The notes under the pieces were generated by a model. The model was given only the letters and a program-made list of their open reading frames with translations. It was not told the origin of the DNA and searched no databases. DNA of 64,000 nucleotides, taken from positions 1-64,000 of the forward strand of contig DESK01000044.1 of NCBI GenBank assembly GCA_002361955.1, read 5' to 3'. The stretch is from Lachnospiraceae bacterium UBA3316 (GTDB taxonomy: Bacteria > Bacillota > Clostridia > Lachnospirales > Lachnospiraceae). Both the position numbers and the translations under genes were made by a program. The first letter of the stretch is position 1. Each line of letters opens with the position of its first letter. Positions 42,624 to 50,311 of the stretch are shown here, piece after piece.

Positions 42624-44327
42624 ATGAACGAAGAGGAATTGCGAAAAAGAATTCTCTCCAATGACTATCTGGATATCATCCTGAACTTCCGCTCAAGCCC
42701 GGAAGCCTGGATGCGCCAGTATGAGGAATACGGCGCCCAGCCCTTCGGCGGAGGCTTCGGCATGGTCCATGTGCCCCTGTCCCTCCTCCCCGGCAATCCC
42801 ATGGAGGCTACGGGGTACTACTCCGTGCCGAAGCTCTTTGCCACCCTGGACACAGTGAGCCTGGAGGCCTCCGGCATCCTCGCCGTCCAGACACAGCCCC
42901 TGCTGGGCTACAAGGGACGGGACGTGATCCTGGGGTTTATCGACACGGGCATCGACTACACCCTTCCTGCCTTCCGCCGCTCCGACGGACGCAGCCGGAT
43001 TGTGCGGATCTGGGATCAAACCATCCAGACAGACGCGCCCCCTGCCGGCTTCGCCTACGGCACGGAATACACCCTGCAGGAGATCAATGAGGCGCTCACC
43101 CTTTCAGATCCCTTCTCCGCCCTGCCCACGAGAGATACGGACGGCCATGGCACCCGTCTGGCGGGGATTGCCGCCGGAAGCGCCGACGGGACAGCCGATT
43201 TTACGGGAGCGGCCCCGGAGGCCGATATCGCCATGGTAAAGCTCAAGCCTGCCAAGGATAACCTGCGGGACTTTTTTCAGATCAAGGCAGGCGCTCCGGC
43301 CTATCAGGAGACGGATATCCTGATGGCTGTCCGCTACCTGCTGGGCCTCGGCAATACCCTCCAGAAGCCCATCATCCTCTGCCTGGGGCTGGGCACCACC
43401 CAGGGCAGCCATTCGGGCTACTCTCCCCTGGACCAGGTTCTGTCCTACTACTCCGGCTTTACGGGCTGCTATGTGATCGTGGCAGCCGGAAACGAAGCCG
43501 GGGCGGCCCACCATTACTATGGAACGTTTACGCCCTCCCAGGAGTATGACAGCGTAGAGATTCTGGTGGCCGAGGGGGAGACGGGATTTTCCACGGAGCT
43601 CTGGGGACAGCCGCCGGAGCTCTACTCTGTGGGCATCGTCTCCCCCTTAGGGGAAACCATCGCCCGGATCCCTGCCAGGCTGACCCAAAGCACCACCCTG
43701 CGCTTCACCCTGGAAAAGACGGTGATCGACCTTTACTACGAACTGGTGGAGGCGGGCACGGGAAATGAGCTGATTCTCCTGCGCTTCCGGAACCCCACGC
43801 CCGGTATCTGGACGGTCCGGGTATACAATGATACCGATATGAGCAGCTCCTTCCATATGTGGCTGCCCATCACCGGGCTGATCTCTCCCGGCACCGTCTT
43901 TCTCTCCCCGAACCCGGATACCACCCTGACCATCCCCGCCAATAATAAGGAAGTCATCACAGTCAGCACCTACAACGCCTACAACGGGAGCCTGTATATC
44001 CATTCCAGCCGGGGCTATACCAGGGACGGGAGGATCAAGCCTGACATCGCCGCGCCGGGCGTCGACGTCTCTGCCCCTGTGTCCGGAGGGGGCTATGAAC
44101 CCTCCACCGGCTCCAGCGCCGCGGCTGCCATCACGGCCGGGGCCGTAGCTTTGCTGGTCAACTGGGGGCACGAGCAGCAGCCCTACCGCTATTTTACCAA
44201 CCTGGAGGTACAGAGCTTCCTGATCCGGGGCGCCTCCAGAAGCCCGCAGCTTCTCTTCCCCAACCGGGAATGGGGCTACGGTACCCTGAACCTGTACCAA
44301 ATTTTTTTAAATTTGATGAATCAGTAA
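42624..44327 (+). CDS. Subtilisin-like serine protease (S8), Csp-like, with inserted domain
   Basis: 567 residues. An N-terminal prodomain-like segment (1-100) precedes the catalytic core: Asp in VILGFIDTGIDYTLPAFR, His in DGHGTRLAGIAAG, Asn in VIVAAGNEAGAA, and Ser in STGSSAAAAITAGAVALL. A large insertion (about residues 300-440) between Asn and Ser is predicted as a beta domain (jellyroll-like), the layout of CspB/CspA germination proteases of clostridia. The triad looks intact, unlike pseudo-proteases CspA or CspC. Role in spore germination is inferred from architecture only. Ribosome site AAGGAGCTTTT. Confidence 0.85.
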   Translation: MNEEELRKRILSNDYLDIILNFRSSPEAWMRQYEEYGAQPFGGGFGMVHVPLSLLPGNPMEATGYYSVPKLFATLDTVSLEASGILAVQTQPLLGYKGRDVILGFIDTGIDYTLPAFRRSDGRSRIVRIWDQTIQTDAPPAGFAYGTEYTLQEINEALTLSDPFSALPTRDTDGHGTRLAGIAAGSADGTADFTGAAPEADIAMVKLKPAKDNLRDFFQIKAGAPAYQETDILMAVRYLLGLGNTLQKPIILCLGLGTTQGSHSGYSPLDQVLSYYSGFTGCYVIVAAGNEAGAAHHYYGTFTPSQEYDSVEILVAEGETGFSTELWGQPPELYSVGIVSPLGETIARIPARLTQSTTLRFTLEKTVIDLYYELVEAGTGNELILLRFRNPTPGIWTVRVYNDTDMSSSFHMWLPITGLISPGTVFLSPNPDTTLTIPANNKEVITVSTYNAYNGSLYIHSSRGYTRDGRIKPDIAAPGVDVSAPVSGGGYEPSTGSSAAAAITAGAVALLVNWGHEQQPYRYFTNLEVQSFLIRGASRSPQLLFPNREWGYGTLNLYQIFLNLMNQ

Positions 44328-44354
44328 CCCAAACAAGCCTCCGGACATATCTTA
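44327..44354 (+). promoter_or_regulatory. Possible sigma-K-type promoter
   Basis: CATATCTTA (44346-44354) fits the sigma-K -10 pattern CATA-N3-TA, with an AC pair at 44327-44328, 17 bases upstream. It lies immediately before the Gly/Cys-rich gene and overlaps the S8 stop. Late mother-cell expression would fit a coat or exosporium protein. Short consensus, so uncertain. Confidence 0.4.
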
Positions 44355-44390
44355 AAGTGTAAACAAAAACAAAACATGGAGGTAACAAAA

Positions 44391-44663
44391 ATGAGTGATT
44401 TAGCTGCAACAAACTGTGGATGTGGATGTGAAGGTGTTTCTAACGGATGCGGCAACAACAGCTGCGGTTTCGGTTTCGGAGGCGGCTGCAACTCCATCCT
44501 GTGGATCCTGATCCTGCTTTGCTGCTCCGGCGGAAATAACAATGGATGCGGCAACGGCTGCGGTTTCGGCGGTGACAACTGCTGCATTATCATCATTCTC
44601 CTGCTGCTCTGCGGCGGATGCGGCGGCAACGGCGGATGCGGCAACAGCGGCTGCGGATGCTAA
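44391..44663 (+). CDS. Gly/Cys-rich protein with two hydrophobic segments (HCB-13-like)
   Basis: 90 residues starting MSDLAATNCGCGCEGVSNGCG. Gly/Cys repeats (NNSCGFGFGGGC, GCGNGCGFGGDNCC, CGGCGGNGGCGNSGCGC) flank two hydrophobic runs, SILWILILLCC and IIIILLLLC. It resembles the clostridial proteins labelled chorion class high-cysteine HCB protein 13, whose function is not known. Heavy cysteine content suggests cross-linking on the spore surface (inference). GGAGG lies 8 bases before the ATG. Next gene upstream is the S8 protease on the same strand; a strong terminator follows. Confidence 0.85.
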   Translation: MSDLAATNCGCGCEGVSNGCGNNSCGFGFGGGCNSILWILILLCCSGGNNNGCGNGCGFGGDNCCIIIILLLLCGGCGGNGGCGNSGCGC

Positions 44664-44678
44664 TCTGACAAAGCTTTT

Positions 44679-44713
44679 GGGGAGGCCGGGTAATTCCGGC
44701 TTCCCCATTTTTC
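44679..44713 (+). terminator. Terminator after the Gly/Cys-rich gene
   Basis: 11-bp stem with one G-U pair (44679-44689 with 44696-44706, 6-base loop) and a following AUUUUUC tail. Confidence 0.88.
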
Positions 44714-44721
44714 TGTGTTCG

Positions 44722-44750
44722 CGTAACTGTTTGGCCCCCTCACAGTTACG
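44722..44750. repeat. Isolated inverted repeat
   Basis: CGTAACTG/CAGTTACG arms (44722-44729 and 44743-44750) around a 13-base C-rich loop. It resembles the TGTTACTG/CAGTAACA stem in the 28.8-kb insertion and may be a related small repeat. No gene in this gap. Confidence 0.35.
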
Positions 44751-44761
44751 TTTCCGCATAT

Positions 44762-44792
44762 AAAAAAGCCCGCCGGAACCTCCTCCGGCGGG
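44762..44792 (-). terminator. Terminator after the 43-residue gene
   Basis: Minus strand stem CCCGCCGGA/TCCGGCGGG (44784-44792 with 44769-44777, 6-base loop) followed by six U residues. It is 20 bases past the stop of the small gene at 44812-44943. Confidence 0.85.
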
Positions 44793-44811
44793 ACAAGCTC
44801 AGCCATCCGTA

Positions 44812-44943
44812 TCACTTTCCGGATTCCCGGCGCATTTCCAAAAAAGCCTCCTTCTTTTCTTCTTCCGCCTGCTCTTTTTTTCTCAGGCATTCTTCATCTA
44901 TCTCATAAAACGCATTCCCGTCAAGCACTAATTTAAACCTCAC
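44812..44943 (-). CDS. 43-residue acidic/basic small protein
   Basis: A GTG start (44943) has AGGAGGGATTTCT before it. The product begins MRFKLVLDGNAFYEIDEECL and continues as a highly charged helix (RKKEQAEEEKKEAFLEMRRESGK), predicted coiled-coil-like. A terminator follows directly, supporting expression. I do not recognise it. The frame continues upstream without a good start, so the GTG is preferred. Confidence 0.55.
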   Translation of the reverse strand: MRFKLVLDGNAFYEIDEECLRKKEQAEEEKKEAFLEMRRESGK

Positions 44944-45007
44944 AGAAATCCCTCCTGCTCTTATGATAGGATATCGGGAGCAGACGCCGCTGCCCCCAGC
45001 TATAATA

Positions 45008-45065
45008 CAGGTTCCAAAGTCCTGCCGTTTCATGAAAGCATGAAACCTATGGCCTTTTGAACCTG
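45008..45065. repeat. Nested inverted repeats
   Basis: Outer arms CAGGTTC (45008-45014) and GAACCTG (45059-45065) enclose an inner perfect 8-bp stem GTTTCATG/CATGAAAC (45027-45034, 45039-45046). It lies in the intergenic space between the 43-residue gene and the 45.15-kb gene, divergent on either side, where an operator or RNA structure could act on both. Confidence 0.5.
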
Positions 45066-45152
45066 GTATCATGATATGTCGCCTCCGCCCGCCCTGTTCG
45101 CATAATCTTCTCTCCCCTCTCATATACATAATGAAAAAGGATCGCAGCGCTT

Positions 45153-45575
45153 ATGCTTGAAGACACCCTGAAAGCCCTTCCTGTCATCGACCAGGTGGCA
45201 AACGGCGGAAATCTGCTGCTCATGAAGGCCATGATCCCCTACCTGCCCCAGGCTGGCCAAAGGTTTCTGGCCCTCTATGCCAAGGCGGCGGAGATCACAA
45301 ACCTGATGGGCTTCTATCGCTCTTCCCCGGATCTCGGCGCCTGCGCCGGATGCGAAGCCGCGGCCTCCCCGGAGGAGATGCTTTCCGATATCCGGTGCTT
45401 CTGCGGCAAACGGGAGCAGGAGGCCATCGACCAGTACATCCAGATGATGCAGATAATGCAGCTCTGCCAGGCTTTGCAGCACACAGACGGAAGCCCTGAC
45501 ATGCTGAAAAATCTGCTGCCGCCGGAACAGCAGTCCATGTTTGAAGCCTGCCATTCCATGATGCAGCCCCAGTGA
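45153..45575 (+). CDS. Conserved-looking protein of unknown function
   Basis: 140 residues, helical and Met-rich: TLKALPVIDQVANGGNLLLMKAMIPYLPQAGQRFLALYAKAAEITNLM, then CAGCEAAASPEEMLSDIRCFCGKREQEAIDQYIQMMQIMQLC and a C-terminal PDMLKNLLPPEQQSMFEACHSMMQPQ. No known domain recognised, no signal peptide. The ribosome site AAGGAT is 12 bases before the ATG. The next gene starts 12 bases after its stop, so they form a pair; both proteins share the Met- and Gln-rich, DPAKLQML-like style. Confidence 0.65.
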   Translation: MLEDTLKALPVIDQVANGGNLLLMKAMIPYLPQAGQRFLALYAKAAEITNLMGFYRSSPDLGACAGCEAAASPEEMLSDIRCFCGKREQEAIDQYIQMMQIMQLCQALQHTDGSPDMLKNLLPPEQQSMFEACHSMMQPQ

Positions 45576-45586
45576 AAGGAGAATCT

Positions 45587-45862
45587 ATGAGTGATTCCAG
45601 TTGGATGAACAATCCGAGCCTGAAAAATATTGACCCTGCCAAGCTTCAGATGCTGATGTCCGCCTCTGAGCAGACCGCGGGAAAGAACCAAAATGAGCTT
45701 CTGCCCTTCCTGATGGCAGCCGCCTCCCAGTCCCGCTCCAACGGGATGACGTTCTCCACGGACGAGACGGACGCGATCATTGAGGTTTTAAAGATGGGAA
45801 AATCCCAGGAAGAAATCACGAAGATAGAAAAAATACGAATGATGATGAAGTTTATGAAATAA
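45587..45862 (+). CDS. Small protein of unknown function, partner of the preceding gene
   Basis: 91 residues, start MSDSSWMNNPSLKNIDPAKLQMLMSASEQTAGKNQNELLPFLMAAASQSRSNGMTFSTDETDAIIEVLKMGKSQEEI with a basic tail. GAAAGGAGAATCT precedes the ATG; an ATG 15 bases upstream lacks one. Predicted helical, soluble. It is the second of the two-gene unit and is followed by a long hairpin. I do not recognise a family. Confidence 0.68.
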   Translation: MSDSSWMNNPSLKNIDPAKLQMLMSASEQTAGKNQNELLPFLMAAASQSRSNGMTFSTDETDAIIEVLKMGKSQEEITKIEKIRMMMKFMK

Positions 45863-45866
45863 AAAT

Positions 45867-45930
45867 CGTTCAGCCATCAACCCCCAGAGAACGGCGTTTC
45901 ACGCAGTCCCCCTCCGGTTTGATGGCTGAA
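45867..45930. terminator. Long hairpin between convergent genes
   Basis: 13-bp stem GTTCAGCCATCAA (45867-45879) with TTGATGGCTGAAC (45918-45930), with an inner GCGTTTCACGC element giving a branched shape. It separates the plus-strand pair from convergent cinA; tails on both sides are only partly U-rich. Confidence 0.6.
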
Positions 45931-45944
45931 CCTTTATCCTGTTC

Positions 45945-47207
45945 TTATGCCTTCTCTTCTTTTCCTTCTGCCTCCAGAATACAGCTTCTCAGCAGAGTCA
46001 GCGCGCGGGCCACGGTATACTCCCGCACCTTTGCCCTGTTCCCCTTAAAATGAAACTCCTTCACGGTCAGCTTATTGTTCAGGCAGCAGGCGATGTAGAC
46101 CAGGCCCACGGGCTTCTCCTCCGTGCCGCCCCCGGGACCTGCGATCCCCGTCACCGAGATACATACGTCCGCGCCTGTGATAAACGCACCGTTCTTTGCC
46201 ATTTCCTTCGCCGTCTTCTCGCTCACAGCGCCGAAATCCTTCAGCGTCATCTTCTTGACGTCGAGAAGCTTTCTCTTCGCCTTGTTGCTGTAGGTTACAA
46301 GGCCCTGCTTAAAGACCTCCGAAGCTCCCGGCACATCGGTCAGGCGGGCCGCCAGCATACCGCCGGTGCAGGATTCCGCCGTGGTCAGCGTCAGCTGCCT
46401 TTCCTTCAGGAGATTCAGCACATTTTCCGCCAGGGTCTCCTTCTCATCGGTAGAATAAATATGGTTTCCAAAACGGTTCCTCAGCTCCTTGACCACCGGC
46501 TTGATCAGCTTCCTGGCCTCCTTTTCGTCGGCAGCCTTTGCCGTGATCCTCAGATGTACCTCTCCCGTCTTGGCGTAGGGCGCGATGGTGGGGTTCTTCT
46601 GCTTCTCAATCATATCGGCGATCTGCGTCTCCACATAGCTCTCGCCCAATCCGCAGATTTTTACCATCGCGGAGCAGATGGTCTCCGGCTGGAGCTTATT
46701 CAGATACGGGAAAACCGTCTCCTCAAACATAGGCCGCAGCTCATTGGGGGGCCCTGGCAGCAGGATCATGGACTTTCCGTCCTTCTCCAGGATCAGCCCC
46801 GGCGCCGTACCGTTTTTATTGTCTATCACGATACTGCCTGCGGGAACCTGGGCCTGCTTCCAGTTATTGTCCGTGATGATCTTGAACTGGCTGTTTTTAA
46901 AATATTCCTCGATGCGCTTTCTGGTATGTTTATCCTCCTTGAGGGGCATCCCCAGCACAGAGGCCGCCACCTCCTTCGTCAGGTCATCCTTTGTGGGCCC
47001 AAGGCCTCCGCTTACGATCACCACATCTGACCTTCCGAGAGCCGTGCGCATCGTCTCCGCCATGCGCTCCTCGTTGTCGCCTACCACCGACTGATAGTAC
47101 AGGGATAACCCCAGAAGGGCGCACTTTTCCGCCAGGTACGACGCGTTTGTATTTACAATGTTTCCAAGCAATAATTCTGTACCTACAGAAATCAACTCAA
47201 CTACCAT
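45945..47207 (-). CDS. cinA: CinA-family protein (nicotinamide-nucleotide amidase)
   Basis: 420 residues. N-terminal MoCF-like domain (VELISVGTELLLGNIVNTNASYLAEKC; SGGLGPTKDDLTKEV) and C-terminal amidase (LTTAESCTGGMLAARLTDVPGASEVFKQGLVTYSNKAKRKLL; VCISVTGIAGPGGGTEEKPVGLVYI). It hydrolyses NMN to NaMN for NAD salvage; the competence link is family history. Last gene of the yicC operon; 75 bases after pgsA. Ribosome site TGGAGGAGAAT. Confidence 0.95.
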   Translation of the reverse strand: MVVELISVGTELLLGNIVNTNASYLAEKCALLGLSLYYQSVVGDNEERMAETMRTALGRSDVVIVSGGLGPTKDDLTKEVAASVLGMPLKEDKHTRKRIEEYFKNSQFKIITDNNWKQAQVPAGSIVIDNKNGTAPGLILEKDGKSMILLPGPPNELRPMFEETVFPYLNKLQPETICSAMVKICGLGESYVETQIADMIEKQKNPTIAPYAKTGEVHLRITAKAADEKEARKLIKPVVKELRNRFGNHIYSTDEKETLAENVLNLLKERQLTLTTAESCTGGMLAARLTDVPGASEVFKQGLVTYSNKAKRKLLDVKKMTLKDFGAVSEKTAKEMAKNGAFITGADVCISVTGIAGPGGGTEEKPVGLVYIACCLNNKLTVKEFHFKGNRAKVREYTVARALTLLRSCILEAEGKEEKA

Positions 47208-47282
47208 ATTCTCCTCCAGTGCCGCATATCCGCGACATTATCAACGGAGGGCCGGCCCCTCCGTGTACATGACAGGCATCTG

Positions 47283-47819
47283 CTAGTTCTGCATGCTGAG
47301 TACCTGTTTATTTTTCACAATGTAATCCACCAGGGAAATCACTGTCAGCGCCAACGCCAGATACATAACCACAGTCTCCGCCGCCGCGAAGCCTCCGCCC
47401 AGGTCCGCGATCATAAGAATGATCATGGCCATCTGGGATACGGTCTTTGTCTTTCCCCACCAGCTCGCCGCGATGACAATGCCATTGTCCGAAGCAATCA
47501 GACGAAAACCGCTGATCACAAACTCCCGGCTGATAATGATAATCACGATCCAGCAGGGCAGCTTATCGAGCTCCACCAGGCAGATCATGGCAGCCGACAC
47601 AAGCAGCTTATCCGCCAGGGGATCCATAAACTTCCCGAAATTTGTTACCTGGTTGTTCTTCCGCGCCAGATAACCGTCCAGCATATCCGTCAGGCTCGCC
47701 GCGATAAAGATCCCCAGGGCAATGTACTTGTCAAAATTCGTAATATCACACAGCAGGAATACCACAAAAAAGGGAATCATAAGCACCCTTAAAATCGTCA
47801 GCATATTCGGTGTATTCAT
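47283..47819 (-). CDS. pgsA: CDP-diacylglycerol-glycerol-3-phosphate 3-phosphatidyltransferase
   Basis: 178 residues, four to five membrane helices. Contains the CDP-alcohol phosphotransferase motif DGYLARKNNQVTNFGKFMDPLADKLL (DG-x2-AR-x8-G-x3-D-x3-D). Makes phosphatidylglycerol phosphate, the precursor of PG. N-terminus MNTPNMLTILRVLMIPFFVVF is typical. The start overlaps the rimO stop by 4 bases. Confidence 0.95.
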   Translation of the reverse strand: MNTPNMLTILRVLMIPFFVVFLLCDITNFDKYIALGIFIAASLTDMLDGYLARKNNQVTNFGKFMDPLADKLLVSAAMICLVELDKLPCWIVIIIISREFVISGFRLIASDNGIVIAASWWGKTKTVSQMAMIILMIADLGGGFAAAETVVMYLALALTVISLVDYIVKNKQVLSMQN

Positions 47820-49141
47820 TCTGCAATCTCTCCTATCAAATCATACTCCAGCGCCCCTGTCACCGTTACCCAGACGAAATCACCTGTCACCAGGGTCTCG
47901 TCCGTACGGATGAACAGGTAGCCGTCGATGCCTGGCGCGTCCATGTACGTGCGGGCCACATAAGCATTTTCATCTGCCACCTTGCCCTCCACCATGGCCA
48001 AAAGCCTTCTGCCCGCCATCGTCTCGTTTTTGTCGAAAGCAATCTCCTGCTGAAGCTCCATCAGAGCGTCCCGGCGCTCCTCCTTCACTTCCTCCGGAAT
48101 CTGCCCTTCCATCAGAGCTGCGGGCGTGTCCTCCTCCTGGGAATAGGCAAAGACTCCCAGACGGTCGAACTCCATCTCGTCGATAAACTCCATCAGTTCC
48201 TCATGGGCTTCCTCTGTCTCCCCCGGGAATCCTGTCAGCAGCGTGGTGCGCAGAACAATATCCGGAATCTCCTCCCGCAGATGGCGGACGGTACGGATCA
48301 AATCCGCCTTGGAGGTTCTGCGTCCCATACGGCGGAGAACCGTGTCATTGGCATGCTGGATCGGAAGATCCAGATAATGGCAGACCTTCGGCTCCTCCTT
48401 CATGACGGTGATCAGATCCTCATAAATTTCCTCCGGATAGCAGTACAGCAGACGGATCCAGCGGATCCCTTTGATCTTACAGAGCTCCCGAAGCAGCCTG
48501 TGCAGGGACTTTTCCCCGTAAAGATCGACGCCGTAAAGCGTCGTCTCCTGGGCCACCAGAATCAGCTCCTTCACCCCCTGGGCCGCCAGCTCCTCCGCCT
48601 CCGCCAGAAGCTGCTCCATGGGAACGCTGCGGTATTTTCCCCGCACCTTCGGAATGATGCAGTAGGTGCAATGCTTGTCGCAGCCCTCCGCGATCTTCAA
48701 ATGGGCATAATGGCCTCCTGTGGTGAGAAGCCGCTTATGCTCTCCCGCCGGCAGCTCATCGATACTGTGAAACTCCAGCAGATGGTTTCCGGCCAGGGCC
48801 TCCTCCACGGCTCTGTTGATCTCCTCGTAGGTGGTGGTGCCAAGCACCGCGTCCACCTCGGGGATCTCCTCTGTGATCTCCCGCTGATAACGCTGAGCCA
48901 GGCATCCCGTCACGATCAGTGCCTTACAGCTTCCTGCCTTCCTGTACTCTGCCATCTCCAGGATCGTCTGAATGCTCTCCTCCTTGGCATCGTTGATGAA
49001 ACAGCAGGTATTGATGATGATAATATCCGCCTGCTCCTCATCATCCGTCAGAACATAGCCCTTTTCATTTAAAAGGGCCAGCATAACCTCTGAATCTACC
49101 AGGTTTTTATCACATCCCAGGGAAACAAACAATAACCTCAT
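47816..49141 (-). CDS. rimO: Ribosomal protein S12 methylthiotransferase
   Basis: 441 residues. UPF0004 domain (MRLLFVSLGCDKNLVDSEVMLALL; IIINTCCFINDAKEES; ALIVTGCLAQRY), radical-SAM motif KIAEGCDKHCTYCIIPKVRG and a C-terminal TRAM domain. Methylthiolates Asp89 of S12. Overlaps rpoZ by 4 bases upstream and pgsA by 4 downstream, so tightly coupled. Confidence 0.96.
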   Translation of the reverse strand: MRLLFVSLGCDKNLVDSEVMLALLNEKGYVLTDDEEQADIIIINTCCFINDAKEESIQTILEMAEYRKAGSCKALIVTGCLAQRYQREITEEIPEVDAVLGTTTYEEINRAVEEALAGNHLLEFHSIDELPAGEHKRLLTTGGHYAHLKIAEGCDKHCTYCIIPKVRGKYRSVPMEQLLAEAEELAAQGVKELILVAQETTLYGVDLYGEKSLHRLLRELCKIKGIRWIRLLYCYPEEIYEDLITVMKEEPKVCHYLDLPIQHANDTVLRRMGRRTSKADLIRTVRHLREEIPDIVLRTTLLTGFPGETEEAHEELMEFIDEMEFDRLGVFAYSQEEDTPAALMEGQIPEEVKEERRDALMELQQEIAFDKNETMAGRRLLAMVEGKVADENAYVARTYMDAPGIDGYLFIRTDETLVTGDFVWVTVTGALEYDLIGEIAE

Positions 49142-49395
49142 AACTCGATCTCATCCTCTGACTTCTCTTCTTCCGCCACAATCTTTACTTTTCCCTTGTT
49201 CAGCTCCTCCACGGCGATAGACAGGGGCTTCTTCCCGGCGCTGTACACCATGGGATCCGCGCCGCCGATGATCTCCCTGGCGCGCTTTGCCGTAGCCAAA
49301 ACGATGGAATAACGGCTGTTTACTACCGGCGTCTCATTTTCTCCTACCTCGCTGTTTACTACTTCCATTAAGTCTGTGTAAGATGGATGTAACAT
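49138..49395 (-). CDS. rpoZ: RNA polymerase omega subunit
   Basis: 85 residues. MLHPSYTDLMEVVNSEVGENETPVVNSRYSIVLATAKRAREIIGG contains the omega fold; the C-terminal tail is acidic. Stabilises beta-prime in the core enzyme. Lies 5 bases after gmk, its usual neighbour in Firmicutes. Confidence 0.93.
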   Translation of the reverse strand: MLHPSYTDLMEVVNSEVGENETPVVNSRYSIVLATAKRAREIIGGADPMVYSAGKKPLSIAVEELNKGKVKIVAEEEKSEDEIEL

Positions 49396-49400
49396 ACTGA

Positions 49401-50033
49401 TTATTCTCCTTTCGAAAACCTCTTTAAATCTTCTTTCATCACTTCAATAAACGCTGTTTTTCTGGAAACACGGAAATGCTCTCCCTGGATGATCTCGTGA
49501 GCCTCCCTCACTGCCTCATCCAGATCGTCGTTGATGATCAGGTAATCATACGACCCGATTCCCTCCGCCTCTTCCCCTGCTCTGGCCAGGCGGGAGGCAA
49601 TCACTTCCTCCGTCTCTGTGCCCCGGCCCGTAAGCCTGTTTTTCAGGGTATCCGCGTCCGGTGTGGTGACAAAGAGAAACAGTGCGTCCGGGTACTTTTC
49701 CTTTACCTTCAGGGCGCCCTGGATCTCAATCTCCAGGATCACATCCTTTCCCGCCTCCAGCATCTCCTCCACATAAGCCCTGGGCGTACCGTAATAATTC
49801 TGCACGTATTTCGCGTACTCAATAAAGGCGCCCTCGTCAATCATCTGCTGAAATTCCTCTACCTTTTTAAAAAAATACGCTTTTCCGTCCTCCTCGCCCT
49901 CTCGCGGCTGCCTGGTGGTAGCGGAAATCGACAGCGCGTAATTGTCGTACTGATCCATCAGCGCTTTCACAAGAGTTCCTTTTCCCGCGCCGGAAAATCC
50001 GGAAAGTACGATCAAGATTCCTCTATGGTTCAT
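49401..50033 (-). CDS. gmk: Guanylate kinase
   Basis: 210 residues. P-loop GFSGAGKGTLVKAL (a small variant of GPSGxGKST), the GMP-binding region SISATTRQPREGEEDGKAYFFK and EYAKYVQNYYGTPRAYVEEML. Converts GMP to GDP. Overlaps the remA gene upstream by 11 bases. Confidence 0.95.
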   Translation of the reverse strand: MNHRGILIVLSGFSGAGKGTLVKALMDQYDNYALSISATTRQPREGEEDGKAYFFKKVEEFQQMIDEGAFIEYAKYVQNYYGTPRAYVEEMLEAGKDVILEIEIQGALKVKEKYPDALFLFVTTPDADTLKNRLTGRGTETEEVIASRLARAGEEAEGIGSYDYLIINDDLDEAVREAHEIIQGEHFRVSRKTAFIEVMKEDLKRFSKGE

Positions 50034-50298
50034 CCTCTTCTCCTTTCACTTCCGGGACTGCCGTGCCGGAAAACCGCTTCATCAGCGTCTCAGGCTGCAG
50101 TGCCGACAATATAATATGATCCTCCTGGGTGACCACTACGGCCTTCGTACGTCTGCCCTGGGTAGCGTCAATCACTCTGCCGTCCTCCTTGGCCTGCTGT
50201 ACCATCCGCTTGATGGGAGCAGCCTCAGGATTTACGACGGCCACCACCTTATCGGTGTTGACTGCGTTCCCAAACCCAATATTCATCAATCTCGCCAA
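50023..50298 (-). CDS. remA: RemA-family (DUF370) regulator
   Basis: About 91 residues. INIGFGN-type N-terminus (LMNIGFGNAVNTDKVVAVVNPEAAPIKRMVQQAKEDGRVIDATQGRRTKAVVVTQEDHIILSALQPETLM). In Bacillus RemA activates matrix genes by binding DNA as an oligomer. I chose a TTG start with GGAGG 6 bases upstream, giving the usual family length; the frame could open 6 bases earlier, but too close to that site. Confidence 0.92.
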   Translation of the reverse strand: MARLMNIGFGNAVNTDKVVAVVNPEAAPIKRMVQQAKEDGRVIDATQGRRTKAVVVTQEDHIILSALQPETLMKRFSGTAVPEVKGEEDEP

Positions 50299-50311
50299 TA
50301 CCAACCTCCAT

